From: Lewinellaceae bacterium
GTDB lineage: Bacteria > Bacteroidota > Bacteroidia > Chitinophagales > Saprospiraceae
NCBI GenBank assembly: GCA_020636255.1
Contig: JACJYE010000018.1
Coordinates: 1-64,000, forward strand
Direction: 5' to 3'
DNA: 64,000 nucleotides
The number at the start of each line of letters is the position of its first letter. The stretch's first letter is position 1. Shown piece by piece: positions 1-7,210 of this stretch. The position numbers and the translations under genes were made by a program. Below the pieces are notes generated by a model. That model ran no database searches and was not told where the DNA came from. It saw nothing but the letters and a program-made list of their open reading frames with translations.

Positions 1-206
1 GGCTTGAATTGGTTATCCTCTGAAGGCCAAAGGGGCATATTTATCATTACCTCCACTTTCCACCCAATTTTAAAACAGGGAGGGAGTTTGCCCTCACGAG
101 CGTAGGCTGCCACCTCGATTTTTCCGATAAAGGCCTTGCACAGGCAATAACAGGAGGAACCCGGCTTGGCACCTGATATTCCCCAATATTGAAGCCTCTG
201 ATTCTT
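1..206. other. gene-free left edge
   Basis: I see no convincing coding region here. Short open frames exist on both strands, but they run into the repeat that begins near 207 and show no recognisable domain. It may be the tail of a larger element whose body lies left of the window. Confidence 0.4.
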
Positions 207-400
207 TTTTTCCAAAACATTTTCCAAAAGCCAAAGCCAACCACGCAAAACTAAGATTATCAACGATTTACAACCCTGAATAACGAGTCCCGTCCGGACC
301 GCCCTAATTGCAAATCCCTGTAAGTCGATTTCTTACAGGGATTTATTATTTTAAACTATTTTGTTCAACTGCCTGGTTATCAGTTTAAAACATATTTTTA
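207..400 (+). repeat. direct repeat R1 with tRNA-Asp 3'-end match
   Basis: This is the first of three ~195-bp direct repeats (others at 1899 and 3742). It opens with a tract containing TTTTCCAAAACATTTTCC, continues through a conserved AAGATTATCAA block, then carries GAGTCCCGTCCGGACCGC at 285-302, a terminator hairpin, and a closing GGTTATCA...ACATATTTT block. The 18-bp core matches the T-loop, T-stem and acceptor 3' strand of bacterial tRNA-Asp (known family sequence, from memory), with no upstream tRNA body. tRNA 3' ends are classic attachment sites for tyrosine recombinases, so I infer a remnant att site. Confidence 0.7.
312..350 (+). terminator. intrinsic terminator in R1
   Basis: A perfect 13-bp stem (AAATCCCTGTAAG at 312-324 against CTTACAGGGATTT at 332-344) with a 7-nt loop is followed by an AT-rich run. 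It directly follows the tRNA-Asp-like end, as a tRNA terminator would. The stems in R2 and R3 differ in sequence but keep pairing, so the hairpin rather than the sequence is conserved. Confidence 0.75.
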
Positions 401-465
401 GGTGGGAATTTTTCTACGGATTTTTTCCAGGATTTCACCTTAATTCCTCCTTTCCTGCTTTAGAA

Positions 466-942
466 TTATTCACCAACACTTTTTAAAACCTCCTCATACA
501 ATCTGGGATGAATTCTAAACCCACTCTTCAAGATAAGTTCTTCAATAACAGGCTGAAGTTTTGGGATGAGGTTCTTCGATTTTGCTCTTTTTAGAATTCC
601 CAACAGCCCGGTTATTTCAAGGCCGTATTCTCTAGCTACTCTTCTTCCTTTCTTTTCATCAATCAGCAAAAAGTCTGCTTTCATTTCGATTGCAAGCACA
701 ATCGATTCTGCCTCTCCTTTATCAATGTCTCTGATCAACCTGCTGACCAATTGTTTGTCAGTAACATCTCTTGTCTTTATCCAGTCAAGGGGCTCCAGTA
801 GGTTCCTTTGGAATTCTAACTCACACAATTCTTCATATACCTCTTCGGGAATGATTATCTCGTGGAATAACTCCTTGAGAATCTCCAATTTGCCAATCTG
901 GATCAAATTGGTAATGGGGGAAGTATCACTGATTACGATCAT
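466..942 (-). CDS. DUF3368 PIN-like toxin
   Basis: The 158-residue protein begins MIVISDTSPITNL, the typical start of DUF3368 PIN-fold proteins with an early catalytic Asp (D6). Further acidic residues occur at DKGEAESIVLA (Glu in the GEAE motif) and LLIDEKKGRR, matching the PIN metal-binding pattern. PIN toxins are Mg-dependent ribonucleases. Its start codon overlaps the stop of the upstream UPF0175 gene by 4 bp (ATGA at 939-942), the usual antitoxin-toxin coupling. Length is normal for the family. It lies inside the tRNA-Asp-repeat island, consistent with acquired cargo. The RNA target cannot be read from sequence. Confidence 0.85.
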   Translation of the reverse strand: MIVISDTSPITNLIQIGKLEILKELFHEIIIPEEVYEELCELEFQRNLLEPLDWIKTRDVTDKQLVSRLIRDIDKGEAESIVLAIEMKADFLLIDEKKGRRVAREYGLEITGLLGILKRAKSKNLIPKLQPVIEELILKSGFRIHPRLYEEVLKSVGE

Positions 943-1190
943 TCGTCCTTATCCAGCTTTTCCAGGGTTTTTACGTCGGAAAGAAAATCCTCTACATCGT
1001 AATGGATATAGATGTCTCTTTTAGCCAATTCTTTCTGAAAACTGATGAGGTCTAATCCGGCCAGTCTCCGCGCTTGGCCCATAGATAGCCTTTCCTTATC
1101 GTACAGATATGCGGCGATCTCTATTCTCAAGGCCTGAGGGCTTATTTTTGCCTGTGCTAATACCTCTCCCGATATGATTAGATCTTCCAT
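939..1190 (-). CDS. UPF0175 family antitoxin
   Basis: This 83-residue protein matches the UPF0175 pattern: a short N-terminal strand, then LRIEIAAYLYDKERLSMGQARRLAGLDLISFQKELAKRD-type helices ending in a DVEDF motif. UPF0175 proteins are small helix-turn-helix antitoxins usually encoded just before a DUF3368 PIN protein, which is exactly the arrangement here. It likely neutralises the PIN protein and binds the shared promoter. The start ATG at 1188-1190 is followed on the genomic plus side by about 130 bp of gap. No clear operator palindrome was found. Confidence 0.85.
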   Translation of the reverse strand: MEDLIISGEVLAQAKISPQALRIEIAAYLYDKERLSMGQARRLAGLDLISFQKELAKRDIYIHYDVEDFLSDVKTLEKLDKDE

Positions 1191-1319
1191 AAATTCAATT
1201 TTCCTGAGTTATTTGCTCTGGGATTTCGTTTCTTCAAATTTACAACATTTTTAGTGTAATGGTAAGTTCAATCCACCTGAAGGATCTTATGGAGGCCACG
1301 AGACGCAAATCTCCCTGAC

Positions 1320-1868
1320 TTGAGATCGGCAAGGATGGCCGGGGAACATAAGGATTACAGCAGCGGTAACCCCATCCAGATCAAAGTCTACGACAACCGA
1401 ATAACTTTCTGGAATGCCGGCCAACTGCCGGAAACCTGGACAGTGGCCGACCTCCTCAAAGAGCATCCTTCCATCCCTTATAATCCGGACATTGCCACTG
1501 CATTCTTCCGGGCCGGCTTGATCGAAGCCTGGGGCAGAGGCACCCTGAAAATCATCCGGGAATGTGAAGACGCGGGGCTTCCGGAGCCTGTTTTCTCTTA
1601 TGATCAATCTGGTTTTCGGATTGAATTCAAAAAGGCTGTCGGAAAAAGTTCGGGAAAAAGTTCGGGGAAAAGTTCGGGGAAAAGTTCAGAAGAAATTGTC
1701 AAATTAATATCCGCAGATGGGCAAATCACTATCCCTGAAATAGCAGAGCATCTTGGAATCTCCACGCGTGCAGTTGAAAAGCAAATTTCTAAATTGAAGG
1801 ACGAAAACAGGATTATGCGGGTAGGTTCACCGAAAGGAGGGCACTGGGAAGTGATTGATGATGATTGA
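1320..1868 (+). pseudogene. 5'-truncated ATPase/winged-helix regulator
   Basis: From HKDYSSGNPIQIKVYDNRI onward this is the C-terminal part of the divergent HATPase_c_4 family (AlbA/Schlafen-type DNA-binding regulators, often labelled RecG-like), ending in a winged helix (EIAEHLGISTRAVEKQISKL). The family normally has about 400-500 residues, with an AlbA_2 domain first; only about 180 remain. The frame is open only back to a TGA at 1278-1280, and the residues before HKDY look unrelated to the family, so the 5' half is missing. The available starts are TTG (1320) or ATG (1335). A run of GKSS repeats links ATPase and winged helix. Likely a remnant left between two att-like repeats. Confidence 0.7.
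1641..1688 (+). repeat. four 12-bp in-frame tandem repeats
   Basis: Four near-identical units (GGAAAAAGTTCG and close variants) encode GKSS four times between the ATPase remnant and its winged helix. The 12-bp length keeps the frame, so slippage would only change linker length. Confidence 0.9.
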
Positions 1869-1898
1869 TATATTGCTGCTAAAAGGGCACGCTTCTCG

Positions 1899-2093
1899 TT
1901 TTTTCCAAAACATTTTCCAAAAGCCAAAGCCAATCTCGCAAAACAAAGATTATCAAGGGCTTAACGCCTGCAACAATGAGTCCCGTCCGGACCGCTTTAA
2001 TCCTAACGCCCTATAAGTCAATGACTTACAGGGCGTTTTTTGTTTAATTTATTTTTTACAATCCATTGATTATCAGACGGAAACATATTTTGG
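1899..2093 (+). repeat. direct repeat R2 with tRNA-Asp 3'-end match
   Basis: Second copy of the ~195-bp repeat. The tRNA-Asp-like core GAGTCCCGTCCGGACCGC is at 1978-1995, preceded by the same CCAAAACATTTTCC tract and followed by a hairpin terminator and the TTATCAgACggAAACATATTTT block. It ends the segment holding the PIN pair and the broken ATPase, and opens the segment holding the first Fic gene. A TTTTTGTACAA motif follows at about 2103 and recurs near 4804. Confidence 0.7.
2005..2040 (+). terminator. intrinsic terminator in R2
   Basis: AACGCCCTATAAGT pairs with ACTTACAGGGCGTT around a short loop with one mismatch, then runs into five T residues. Same position relative to the tRNA-like end as in R1 and R3. 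Confidence 0.75.
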
Positions 2094-2206
2094 GGTAGTT
2101 GGTTTTTGTACAATATTTGTACAGAATTCCCCCACCCGCAGAGTTTCTTCCAATGCTTCGCTCCGCGGAGCTCCGCCAATGATGCGGCTCTCCTTTTTGG
2201 TAACGT

Positions 2207-3416
2207 GCCTCACCAATCCTCCCCCGGTATCCAAAACTGCAGCAATGATTCCCTGCCGAAATGGTAGCAATATTTTAAACGCTCCCCTCCTGATCCGCTC
2301 CATCACTCAAACAACCCCAAATATTCCTCAAATACAAAGACCCGGTTCCGGCTCTGGCCGGTAAATTCTTTCAATACCCCAGCATCCACAAAGCTTTGGA
2401 CCAGGCTGCCGGCAGCTTTAGGGCTAAGGCTACAGATCGACTCCACGTCTTTCACCTTGACAAAGGGCTCTTTGAATAAAGCATTCAGCAGCGTTATGGC
2501 CGACTGGGTGCGCCGGCCCCAGTCCCGATGGATAAGGCTTTCCAGGCTTTGCTTCAGCTGCAACACTTCAGCCAGCGTCGCATTGGCTTTGCGGGCTGTC
2601 TCTTCCACGCCCACCAAGAAATATTTGCACCATTGGAGCAAGTCGTTTTTTTCCCGGGCACGGCTGAGGTTGTCGTAATACAGGCCTTTATCCTGCTCAA
2701 AAAAAGCGGATAGGTATAGTAGTGGCTGATCCAATATCTTTTCACTAACCAGATAAAGGGTGATGAGCAAACGCCCAATGCGCCCATTTCCATCCAGAAA
2801 GGGGTGGATGGTTTCAAACTGGTAATGGGCGATGCCTATACGTATCAATGCGGGGACGTCAATCTGATCGTTGTGCAGGAAGTTCTCCAGGTCGCCCATC
2901 AATTCATCGATGTGGGTATGCGCCGGGGGGACGAAAACCGCGTCATCGATTGAAGCCCCACCAATCCAGTTTTGGCTCCTGCGAAATTCCCCAGGCATTT
3001 TGTGTTCTCCTCTGACACCTTGAAGCAGGGTTTTGTGGGCAGCCCGTATGAGCCGTGATGACAAGGGAAGCGTTTTTAGTTGTCCGGCCGCCTCATTCAG
3101 CGCCCGGGTATAATTCTTTACTTCCTGCCAGTCATCCTTTCGCTCTGGTAAAATGTATTCCTCTGACAGTAATGCTTCATCCATTCTTGTCCGGGTACCC
3201 TCTATCCTGCTGGAAACCACCGCTTCTTTAGTCACATGGAGGTGAATGAACAGGCCGATGTTTGGCGCCAGGTGTGCATAGGAATTGAGCTGGCCAAGCT
3301 GAAAGGAGGCCCTTTCCAGCAAGGTGTTGAGCCTGGCATCTTTCCAATTCCACTGCCGGTTAACTTTAGCCGGTACGAAAAATCGATATCCAGCTCCTCT
3401 GGAATAATGGCCAGCT
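2207..3416. repeat. Fic duplication, copy 1
   Basis: This stretch is repeated at 7211-8385 in the same orientation. Identity judged by eye is about 95% from 2302 to 3416; the left ~90 bp are more diverged and differ by an indel. The duplicated unit includes all of the Fic gene except its first ten or so codons and its promoter. Confidence 0.9.
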
Positions 3417-3448
3417 TCAAAGGCTTCGATAAGAATAGGTTCTTCCAT
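2303..3448 (-). CDS. Fic family AMPylase, copy 1
   Basis: The 381-residue protein has an N-terminal Fic_N-type region, the inhibitory-helix motif SSRIEG ((S/T)xxxE(G/N), around residue 80) placing it among self-inhibited class II Fic enzymes, the complete active-site motif HPFLDGNGRIGR in the middle, and a C-terminal winged-helix-like region (KVKDVESICSLSPKAAGSLVQ). Fic proteins transfer AMP from ATP to target side chains. No separate antitoxin is needed in this class. A perfect palindrome lies 4 bp upstream of the start codon, suggesting autoregulation. Length is normal. The target is unknown. It is the intact member of a duplicated pair (second copy at 7272). Confidence 0.9.
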   Translation of the reverse strand: MEEPILIEAFEAGHYSRGAGYRFFVPAKVNRQWNWKDARLNTLLERASFQLGQLNSYAHLAPNIGLFIHLHVTKEAVVSSRIEGTRTRMDEALLSEEYILPERKDDWQEVKNYTRALNEAAGQLKTLPLSSRLIRAAHKTLLQGVRGEHKMPGEFRRSQNWIGGASIDDAVFVPPAHTHIDELMGDLENFLHNDQIDVPALIRIGIAHYQFETIHPFLDGNGRIGRLLITLYLVSEKILDQPLLYLSAFFEQDKGLYYDNLSRAREKNDLLQWCKYFLVGVEETARKANATLAEVLQLKQSLESLIHRDWGRRTQSAITLLNALFKEPFVKVKDVESICSLSPKAAGSLVQSFVDAGVLKEFTGQSRNRVFVFEEYLGLFE

Positions 3449-3451
3449 ATA

Positions 3452-3489
3452 CTAAAAGTAAAATAAAAATTCTGTTATTTTACTTTTAG
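3452..3489. promoter_or_regulatory. perfect palindrome upstream of Fic
   Basis: CTAAAAGTAAAATAA (3452-3466) and TTATTTTACTTTTAG (3475-3489) form a perfect 15-bp inverted repeat with an 8-nt spacer, 4 bp from the Fic start codon at 3448. The AT-rich sequence and location fit an operator, perhaps bound by the winged helix of the Fic protein itself. It is absent from the second Fic copy, whose 5' end has been replaced. Confidence 0.7.
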
Positions 3490-3566
3490 CGATAAAAATA
3501 AAACAATTAAGTTCTTTATTATACCTTCCTGCCGATTATGACATTAGAACCATAAGCAGGAAACTA

Positions 3567-3730
3567 AGAGCTTGTTTGGAGGCCGCTTTTGATAGCGAAA
3601 AGCGGCAATTTTTTGGTGAGACAAGGCGTCTTTTTGAAGAGCGTACCCAAAGGTACGGTCAAAAAAAGCAACGCAGTATCACCGAAAAAGTGACTTTTGC
3701 AGCTCAAAGGGTGGCCTCCAAACAAGCTCT
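3567..3730. repeat. family A palindromic element, full length
   Basis: The ends are AGAGCTTGTTTGGAGGCC and its exact reverse complement. The 164-bp body carries internal inverted segments (for example GCGTACCCAAAGGTACGG) and has no coding capacity. A second full-length copy sits at 48419-48583, with internally deleted forms at 36805 and 58165 and solo ends elsewhere. The symmetry and gene-free body suggest a MITE- or REP-like element mobilised by an enzyme encoded elsewhere. Confidence 0.9.
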
Positions 3731-3741
3731 AAGGTCTATCC

Positions 3742-3935
3742 TTTTTCCAAAACATTTTCCAAAAGCAAAAGCCGATCTCACAAGACAAAGATTATCAAGG
3801 ACTTAACACCTGAAATAATGAATCCCGTCCGGACCGCTTTAATTGCAACCCCTTGTAAGCTAATCGCTTACAAGGGGTTTTTATTTTAATGCATTACATC
3901 TAAATAGTTGGTTATCAAACAGAAACATATTTTCG
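3742..3935 (+). repeat. direct repeat R3 with tRNA-Asp 3'-end match
   Basis: Third ~195-bp copy, starting 11 bp after a family A element. The tRNA-Asp-like core is GAATCCCGTCCGGACCGC at 3820-3837 (one change from R1), followed by a hairpin and the GGTTATCAAACAGAAACATATTTT-type closing block. It separates the Fic segment from the RelE/ParE-type segment. Confidence 0.7.
3847..3884 (+). terminator. intrinsic terminator in R3
   Basis: A perfect 14-bp stem (AACCCCTTGTAAGC against GCTTACAAGGGGTT) with a 5-nt loop is followed by a T-rich run. The outer stem differs from R1 and R2 while pairing is kept. Confidence 0.8.
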
Positions 3936-4164
3936 AGCTGTCGTTTTTTGTATAGAAATCCCTCCACTAAATACTCACCCTTTTCATAGGTATCCCAATC
4001 CACTCAGGTATTAAAAATCCTATTCTTCCTATCCTGTGGGGTTAGCCTTTTAAAGGCGTCAATGCTTTCAAAACGCTCTATCAACCCTCTGAAGTCGTCT
4101 TTACTCCGGAACTTGGCGGATATGCAAAATGTTCTTACCTTGAATCAAATAAGCTAAACGGATC

Positions 4165-4422
4165 ATGGATACAGGAGCAGAAAAATTGTACATCATCGAG
4201 CAGATCATCAGAATTAAAGATGAGGAACTGATCCATGCGATCAAAAACATTTTGGACTTTGGGCTGAAATATCAACCGGAAGCAGCCCCCGATGATTTTT
4301 GGGATAAGCTAAGCGTAAAGCAAAAAGAGCGGCTTGAATCAGCCATTCAGGCGCTGGATGCAGGCCAGGGTATTCCCCATGATGAAGTAATGGCAACCCT
4401 TAGAAAGAGGCTTCAGCAATGA
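4165..4422 (+). CDS. putative antitoxin of RelE/ParE pair
   Basis: An 85-residue, charged, mostly helical protein. It ends with LSVKQKERLESAIQALDAGQGIPHDEVMATLRKRL, a pattern seen in antitoxins of 'addiction module' and ParD-like pairs (the GxxxxHDEVM element). The downstream toxin starts inside its stop codon (ATGA at 4419-4422), indicating translational coupling. The N-terminal DNA-binding part is not recognisable by eye. The antitoxin role is therefore inferred mainly from the partner and overlap. Confidence 0.75.
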   Translation: MDTGAEKLYIIEQIIRIKDEELIHAIKNILDFGLKYQPEAAPDDFWDKLSVKQKERLESAIQALDAGQGIPHDEVMATLRKRLQQ

Positions 4423-4721
4423 ACTTACCAATCATCTGGGCCCCTTCTGCAAGAGATGAGTATGCAGTCCTCCTGGAATATGTCGAAAGAAATTTTGGAT
4501 TGGATGCCGCGCTGGAGCTTTTGGACACTACCGAAAAATTGCTCGAGGGAATAGCAGCTTTCCCTGGCATGTTTCCTGCCTCAGATAAAAGGAAGGACAT
4601 CCGGAAAGCCGTTGTCAGCAAGCAGGCCTCCCTTTTTTACCGCATCTCTCAGGATCAGATTCAGATCCTGCACGTCTGGGACAATAGGCAGGACCCGGAT
4701 AAACTTGAATTCCTGCTTTAA
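4419..4721 (+). CDS. RelE/ParE family toxin
   Basis: The 100-residue product has the RelE/ParE layout: IIWAPSARDEYAVLLEYVERNFG (first strand and helices), a central helix, then RKAVVSKQASLFYRISQDQIQILHVWDNRQDP with the basic and aromatic positions near the C-terminus. RelE-type members cut mRNA on the ribosome and ParE-type members poison gyrase. The sequence alone does not settle which applies here. Length is typical. It forms a two-gene unit with the preceding ORF and is the cargo between repeats R3 and R4. Confidence 0.85.
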   Translation: MNLPIIWAPSARDEYAVLLEYVERNFGLDAALELLDTTEKLLEGIAAFPGMFPASDKRKDIRKAVVSKQASLFYRISQDQIQILHVWDNRQDPDKLEFLL

Positions 4722-4803
4722 TTTTTTCAGTGAAACCCCTCTAAAAGTTCGAAAGCTGGCTGGCAAAAGGCTGCAAGCAGCGCAATTTCCCCTCGCTTTC
4801 ATT

Positions 4804-4900
4804 TTTTGTACAATCTGTTGTACAGATTTCAACTCTGCTCACTCAAATTGTTGGTTATCAATGTTTTGACGACTGAAATTCGGAGTCCCGTCCGGGCCGC
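4804..4900 (+). repeat. partial repeat R4 with tRNA-Asp 3'-end match
   Basis: A shortened relative of R1-R3. It has the TTTTTGTACAATCTGTTGTAC motif at about 4805, a GGTTATCAAT block at about 4853, and GAGTCCCGTCCGGGCCGC at 4883-4900, preceded by TTCG as in a tRNA T-loop. The GGGCCGC version is also a normal tRNA-Asp ending. No good hairpin follows. It closes the toxin cargo array. Confidence 0.6.
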
Positions 4901-4917
4901 TCATTTATCCTCAATAA

Positions 4918-4934
4918 GCCTCCAAACAAGCTCT
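4918..4934. repeat. family A solo end
   Basis: GCCTCCAAACAAGCTCT is the right-hand end of the family A element without a matching left end or body nearby. It could be a decayed insertion. Confidence 0.7.
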
Positions 4935-4977
4935 AAAAAGAGGCCCGGATGCCTGCTTGGGAAATAGCCATGCGTGC

Positions 4978-5628
4978 CTATTCATAGGGCATAGGAACCA
5001 TTTCGAGCCATTTGCTGGAATCCCGAACCGGGACCTCCTGAAAACCGCCTTGGGCCCATTGCCTGAGGCCTACGCTTTTCAGGTCAATAACTTCCGGTTC
5101 GTCAGGGTTAGTTTCAACCCATCGGATATAATGTTCCTGATAGCCCGTAACAATGATAGGCTGTGCCGAAAGGCCAAAGATCCGGCTTTCGCACATGATC
5201 TGTCCTCCGTCGCCGCCGTACAGGTATGCCAATGGTATCAAGCCCACAAAGCTTTCGGCAGGTTTTGAGTAGATCAGCAAATACTTAAAATGAAACCAAA
5301 CCTGTTGTATGCCGATCAGGCAGGCTGCAAAATTTTCATCCAGATCTAGTTTCCAGTAGGCCCGGCCACGAAAATCGAAGGTGTCGGGTTCGTAGATCAT
5401 TTCGGCGATCAGCACGGAGTCTATTGCTGCTAAAAAGAGTTTTGCAGGAATCACCCGGCTGGATTCCCCGGCAATCGAATCCAATCCTACAAGAAGGGTG
5501 TCAGAAGAAGTAATGGGCTGGAAGTTAGCATACAGATCTTGTGCAGGGGTAGGTTGCTCCGGCCTGGCCTGGCAGCCAAATATTGCCAAAATGACAATGG
5601 AAAGGTGAAAGGCATTTTTAATAGCCAT
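4978..5628 (-). CDS. lipoprotein of unknown function
   Basis: The 216-residue product starts with a short hydrophobic segment ending in LAIFGCQ, a lipobox with the Cys at about residue 19, so it should be a membrane-anchored lipoprotein. The rest has a mixed alpha/beta look with several aromatic clusters (for example GRAYWKLDLDEN) but no domain I recognise. A family B element ends 13 bp upstream of the start codon and probably carries or displaces its promoter. Function unknown. Confidence 0.65.
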   Translation of the reverse strand: MAIKNAFHLSIVILAIFGCQARPEQPTPAQDLYANFQPITSSDTLLVGLDSIAGESSRVIPAKLFLAAIDSVLIAEMIYEPDTFDFRGRAYWKLDLDENFAACLIGIQQVWFHFKYLLIYSKPAESFVGLIPLAYLYGGDGGQIMCESRIFGLSAQPIIVTGYQEHYIRWVETNPDEPEVIDLKSVGLRQWAQGGFQEVPVRDSSKWLEMVPMPYE

Positions 5629-5641
5629 ACGAAGTGATTTT

Positions 5642-5791
5642 GTAACTATTCAGCATCATGGTGATTTATGGCCTGAAGCAAAATTTTGTAGGCTTTTCAT
5701 GCCTAACCCCTTCTCATTCCCCTTGGAAGGGGAAGGGCGGATTACAAAATTTTGCTTCAGGCGCATTTTAGGCCGCATGCTGAATAGCTAC
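5642..5791. repeat. family B MITE-like element, copy 1
   Basis: A 150-bp non-coding element with ends GTAACTATTCAGCA and TGCTGAATAGCTAC and nested inner inverted repeats (CCTGAAGCAAAATTTTGTA and its complement). Copies 2 and 3 are at 41800 and 47175. Near-perfect symmetry and dispersed location suggest a MITE. Confidence 0.9.
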
Positions 5792-5817
5792 GTGATTTTT
5801 AAAAACACGGCCAATGA

Positions 5818-5973
5818 GGCTGTCTCAAAAGTATGGAATTGAAAAATAGTGCCAAACCATGTTTCGGCGCCTGGCCTAGCCCCTCTGGCTCCCAAAAGGG
5901 GAGAACCGGCCAGGCAGCAAAAAACAGCATATTATTTGGCTTCGATGTTTTTATTTTGACTTTTGAGACAGCC
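5818..5973. repeat. family C MITE-like element
   Basis: A 156-bp non-coding segment bounded by perfect 15-bp terminal inverted repeats, GGCTGTCTCAAAAGT and ACTTTTGAGACAGCC. Ends of this type are common among insertion sequences (known style; exact family not verified). It ends 2 bp beyond the stop codon of the chitosanase-like gene and lies 26 bp from a family B element, so two unrelated elements share one gap. Confidence 0.85.
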
Positions 5974-5974
5974 C

Positions 5975-7084
5975 CTATTTCAGGCCCGACTCCTGTTTTT
6001 GCAGGAATTGTACAAAATCCGCTTCCCCGCTAAAACCGTTATCAATCAACCAGGAGGTGATCCTGTTCTTAATATTGTCGGCGGTAAAGGGCCGCTCCAC
6101 TTTATACTTCCCGGAGGCGGGGATCATAGCAATGATGACATCATTTTTAGTTACCAGGCCATAGGTATCTTTCCTGTTCTTTGGAAGGACATCTGTTTTA
6201 TTAAGCTGCATGTTCAACAACACAGAGCCTTCACCCAATTTATCATTGGGGCCCGTATCGTTGATGATGGCATAGGATACCGCTCCATTCTCTGGATTAT
6301 AGGCGATCAGAAGATCTGCCACCCGGGCGCCGTATTTCCACAGGGGGTTATCTTTTCCTCCTACCAGTACCAAAGCAGGGATCTCCAGCGGGTTCACCTG
6401 ATTATTGCAATTGCATTCCCCCTTGTTGGAGGTGAGGCCGTTTTGAAGTGAGGTTGCAGAAGCATAATAGCCCTGGTATTTTCCAGATTTGAAAATACAG
6501 GGTTTTTCTACACTGCCTGTCTTTTCCGGTATCAGTACATTTTGCCACTTTATCTTGTAGCCATCAGGTACTTTTTCATAATCCGAATCTCTGAATTGTT
6601 CAAATACAGACATGGCCTCGCTGTAAAAACCTCTTTTGAGGAAAATATTTCCACTTTCTCCATTTTTATATATGGCAACCGCATTTCCAATAGTATTGAG
6701 GGCTTTTGTTTTTCCTCCCAGGTCCTGTGGGTGGTAAGATAAAGGCGTTCCGTCGGTATTGACTTGTAATGTGGTTTGAAATAATATCAATTTCTGACTT
6801 AAAGAATCTTCCATCAATACTACTTTCTTATTCTGAGGCTGGAATACGGTTGAGCTCTTTACATTAAAGGAAGCCTTTCCGGATGGCACCGGCGCCGCTT
6901 CAGGGCCCGGTTGAATACTGTCTGCCACAGTGTCGTCAACTGTCACTGCGGCAGTGTCTGCAGTATTTTCTATCTTTTCAGTTGAAACTTCCTGCTGCGG
7001 CTCTTTTTCGGCTTGCTGGTTTTCGGCGTTTCTTTTACAAGCGCACAGGCTTAATGCTACGAACACTACTATTTCTTTCCTCAT
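5975..7084 (-). CDS. GH75 chitosanase-like lipoprotein
   Basis: I place the start at the ATG of MRKEIVVF (7082-7084), giving about 369 residues; a longer frame begins at 7126. The signal ends LSLCAC with a likely lipidated Cys16. Residues ~20-80 are a Glu/Ala/Pro-rich linker. The C-terminal ~180 residues resemble fungal-type chitosanases (GH75): YYASATSLQNG, then NPLEIPALVLVG, then INDTGPNDKLGEGSVLL. The Asp276 and Glu285 spacing of nine matches the catalytic Asp/Glu pair known for that family. It would hydrolyse chitosan-like beta-1,4-glucosamine chains at the cell surface or in the periplasm. The domain call is by pattern recall, not by search. Confidence 0.6.
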   Translation of the reverse strand: MRKEIVVFVALSLCACKRNAENQQAEKEPQQEVSTEKIENTADTAAVTVDDTVADSIQPGPEAAPVPSGKASFNVKSSTVFQPQNKKVVLMEDSLSQKLILFQTTLQVNTDGTPLSYHPQDLGGKTKALNTIGNAVAIYKNGESGNIFLKRGFYSEAMSVFEQFRDSDYEKVPDGYKIKWQNVLIPEKTGSVEKPCIFKSGKYQGYYASATSLQNGLTSNKGECNCNNQVNPLEIPALVLVGGKDNPLWKYGARVADLLIAYNPENGAVSYAIINDTGPNDKLGEGSVLLNMQLNKTDVLPKNRKDTYGLVTKNDVIIAMIPASGKYKVERPFTADNIKNRITSWLIDNGFSGEADFVQFLQKQESGLK

Positions 7085-7210
7085 TTTAGGTGGTTTATGA
7101 TCGAATTGCGGCCGGTGATAGATCAATGGCCATATAAAATTAAAAATATTTTACCTTTCGGCGCACTGGCCGGGGGTATATCACAATCCCCGGGTTATCC
7201 CAAAAGATTG

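Noticed and set aside
285..302. A complete tRNA-Asp gene.
   Set aside because: Only the T-loop to acceptor 3' strand is present; there is no D-arm, anticodon arm or 5' acceptor strand upstream at any of the four copies.
1899..2093. Integron attC sites between toxin cassettes.
   Set aside because: The spacing of toxin cassettes suggested an integron, but GTTRRRY and RYYYAAC core boxes are not placed symmetrically around the hairpins, and no integron integrase is present; tRNA-end att sites explain the repeats better.
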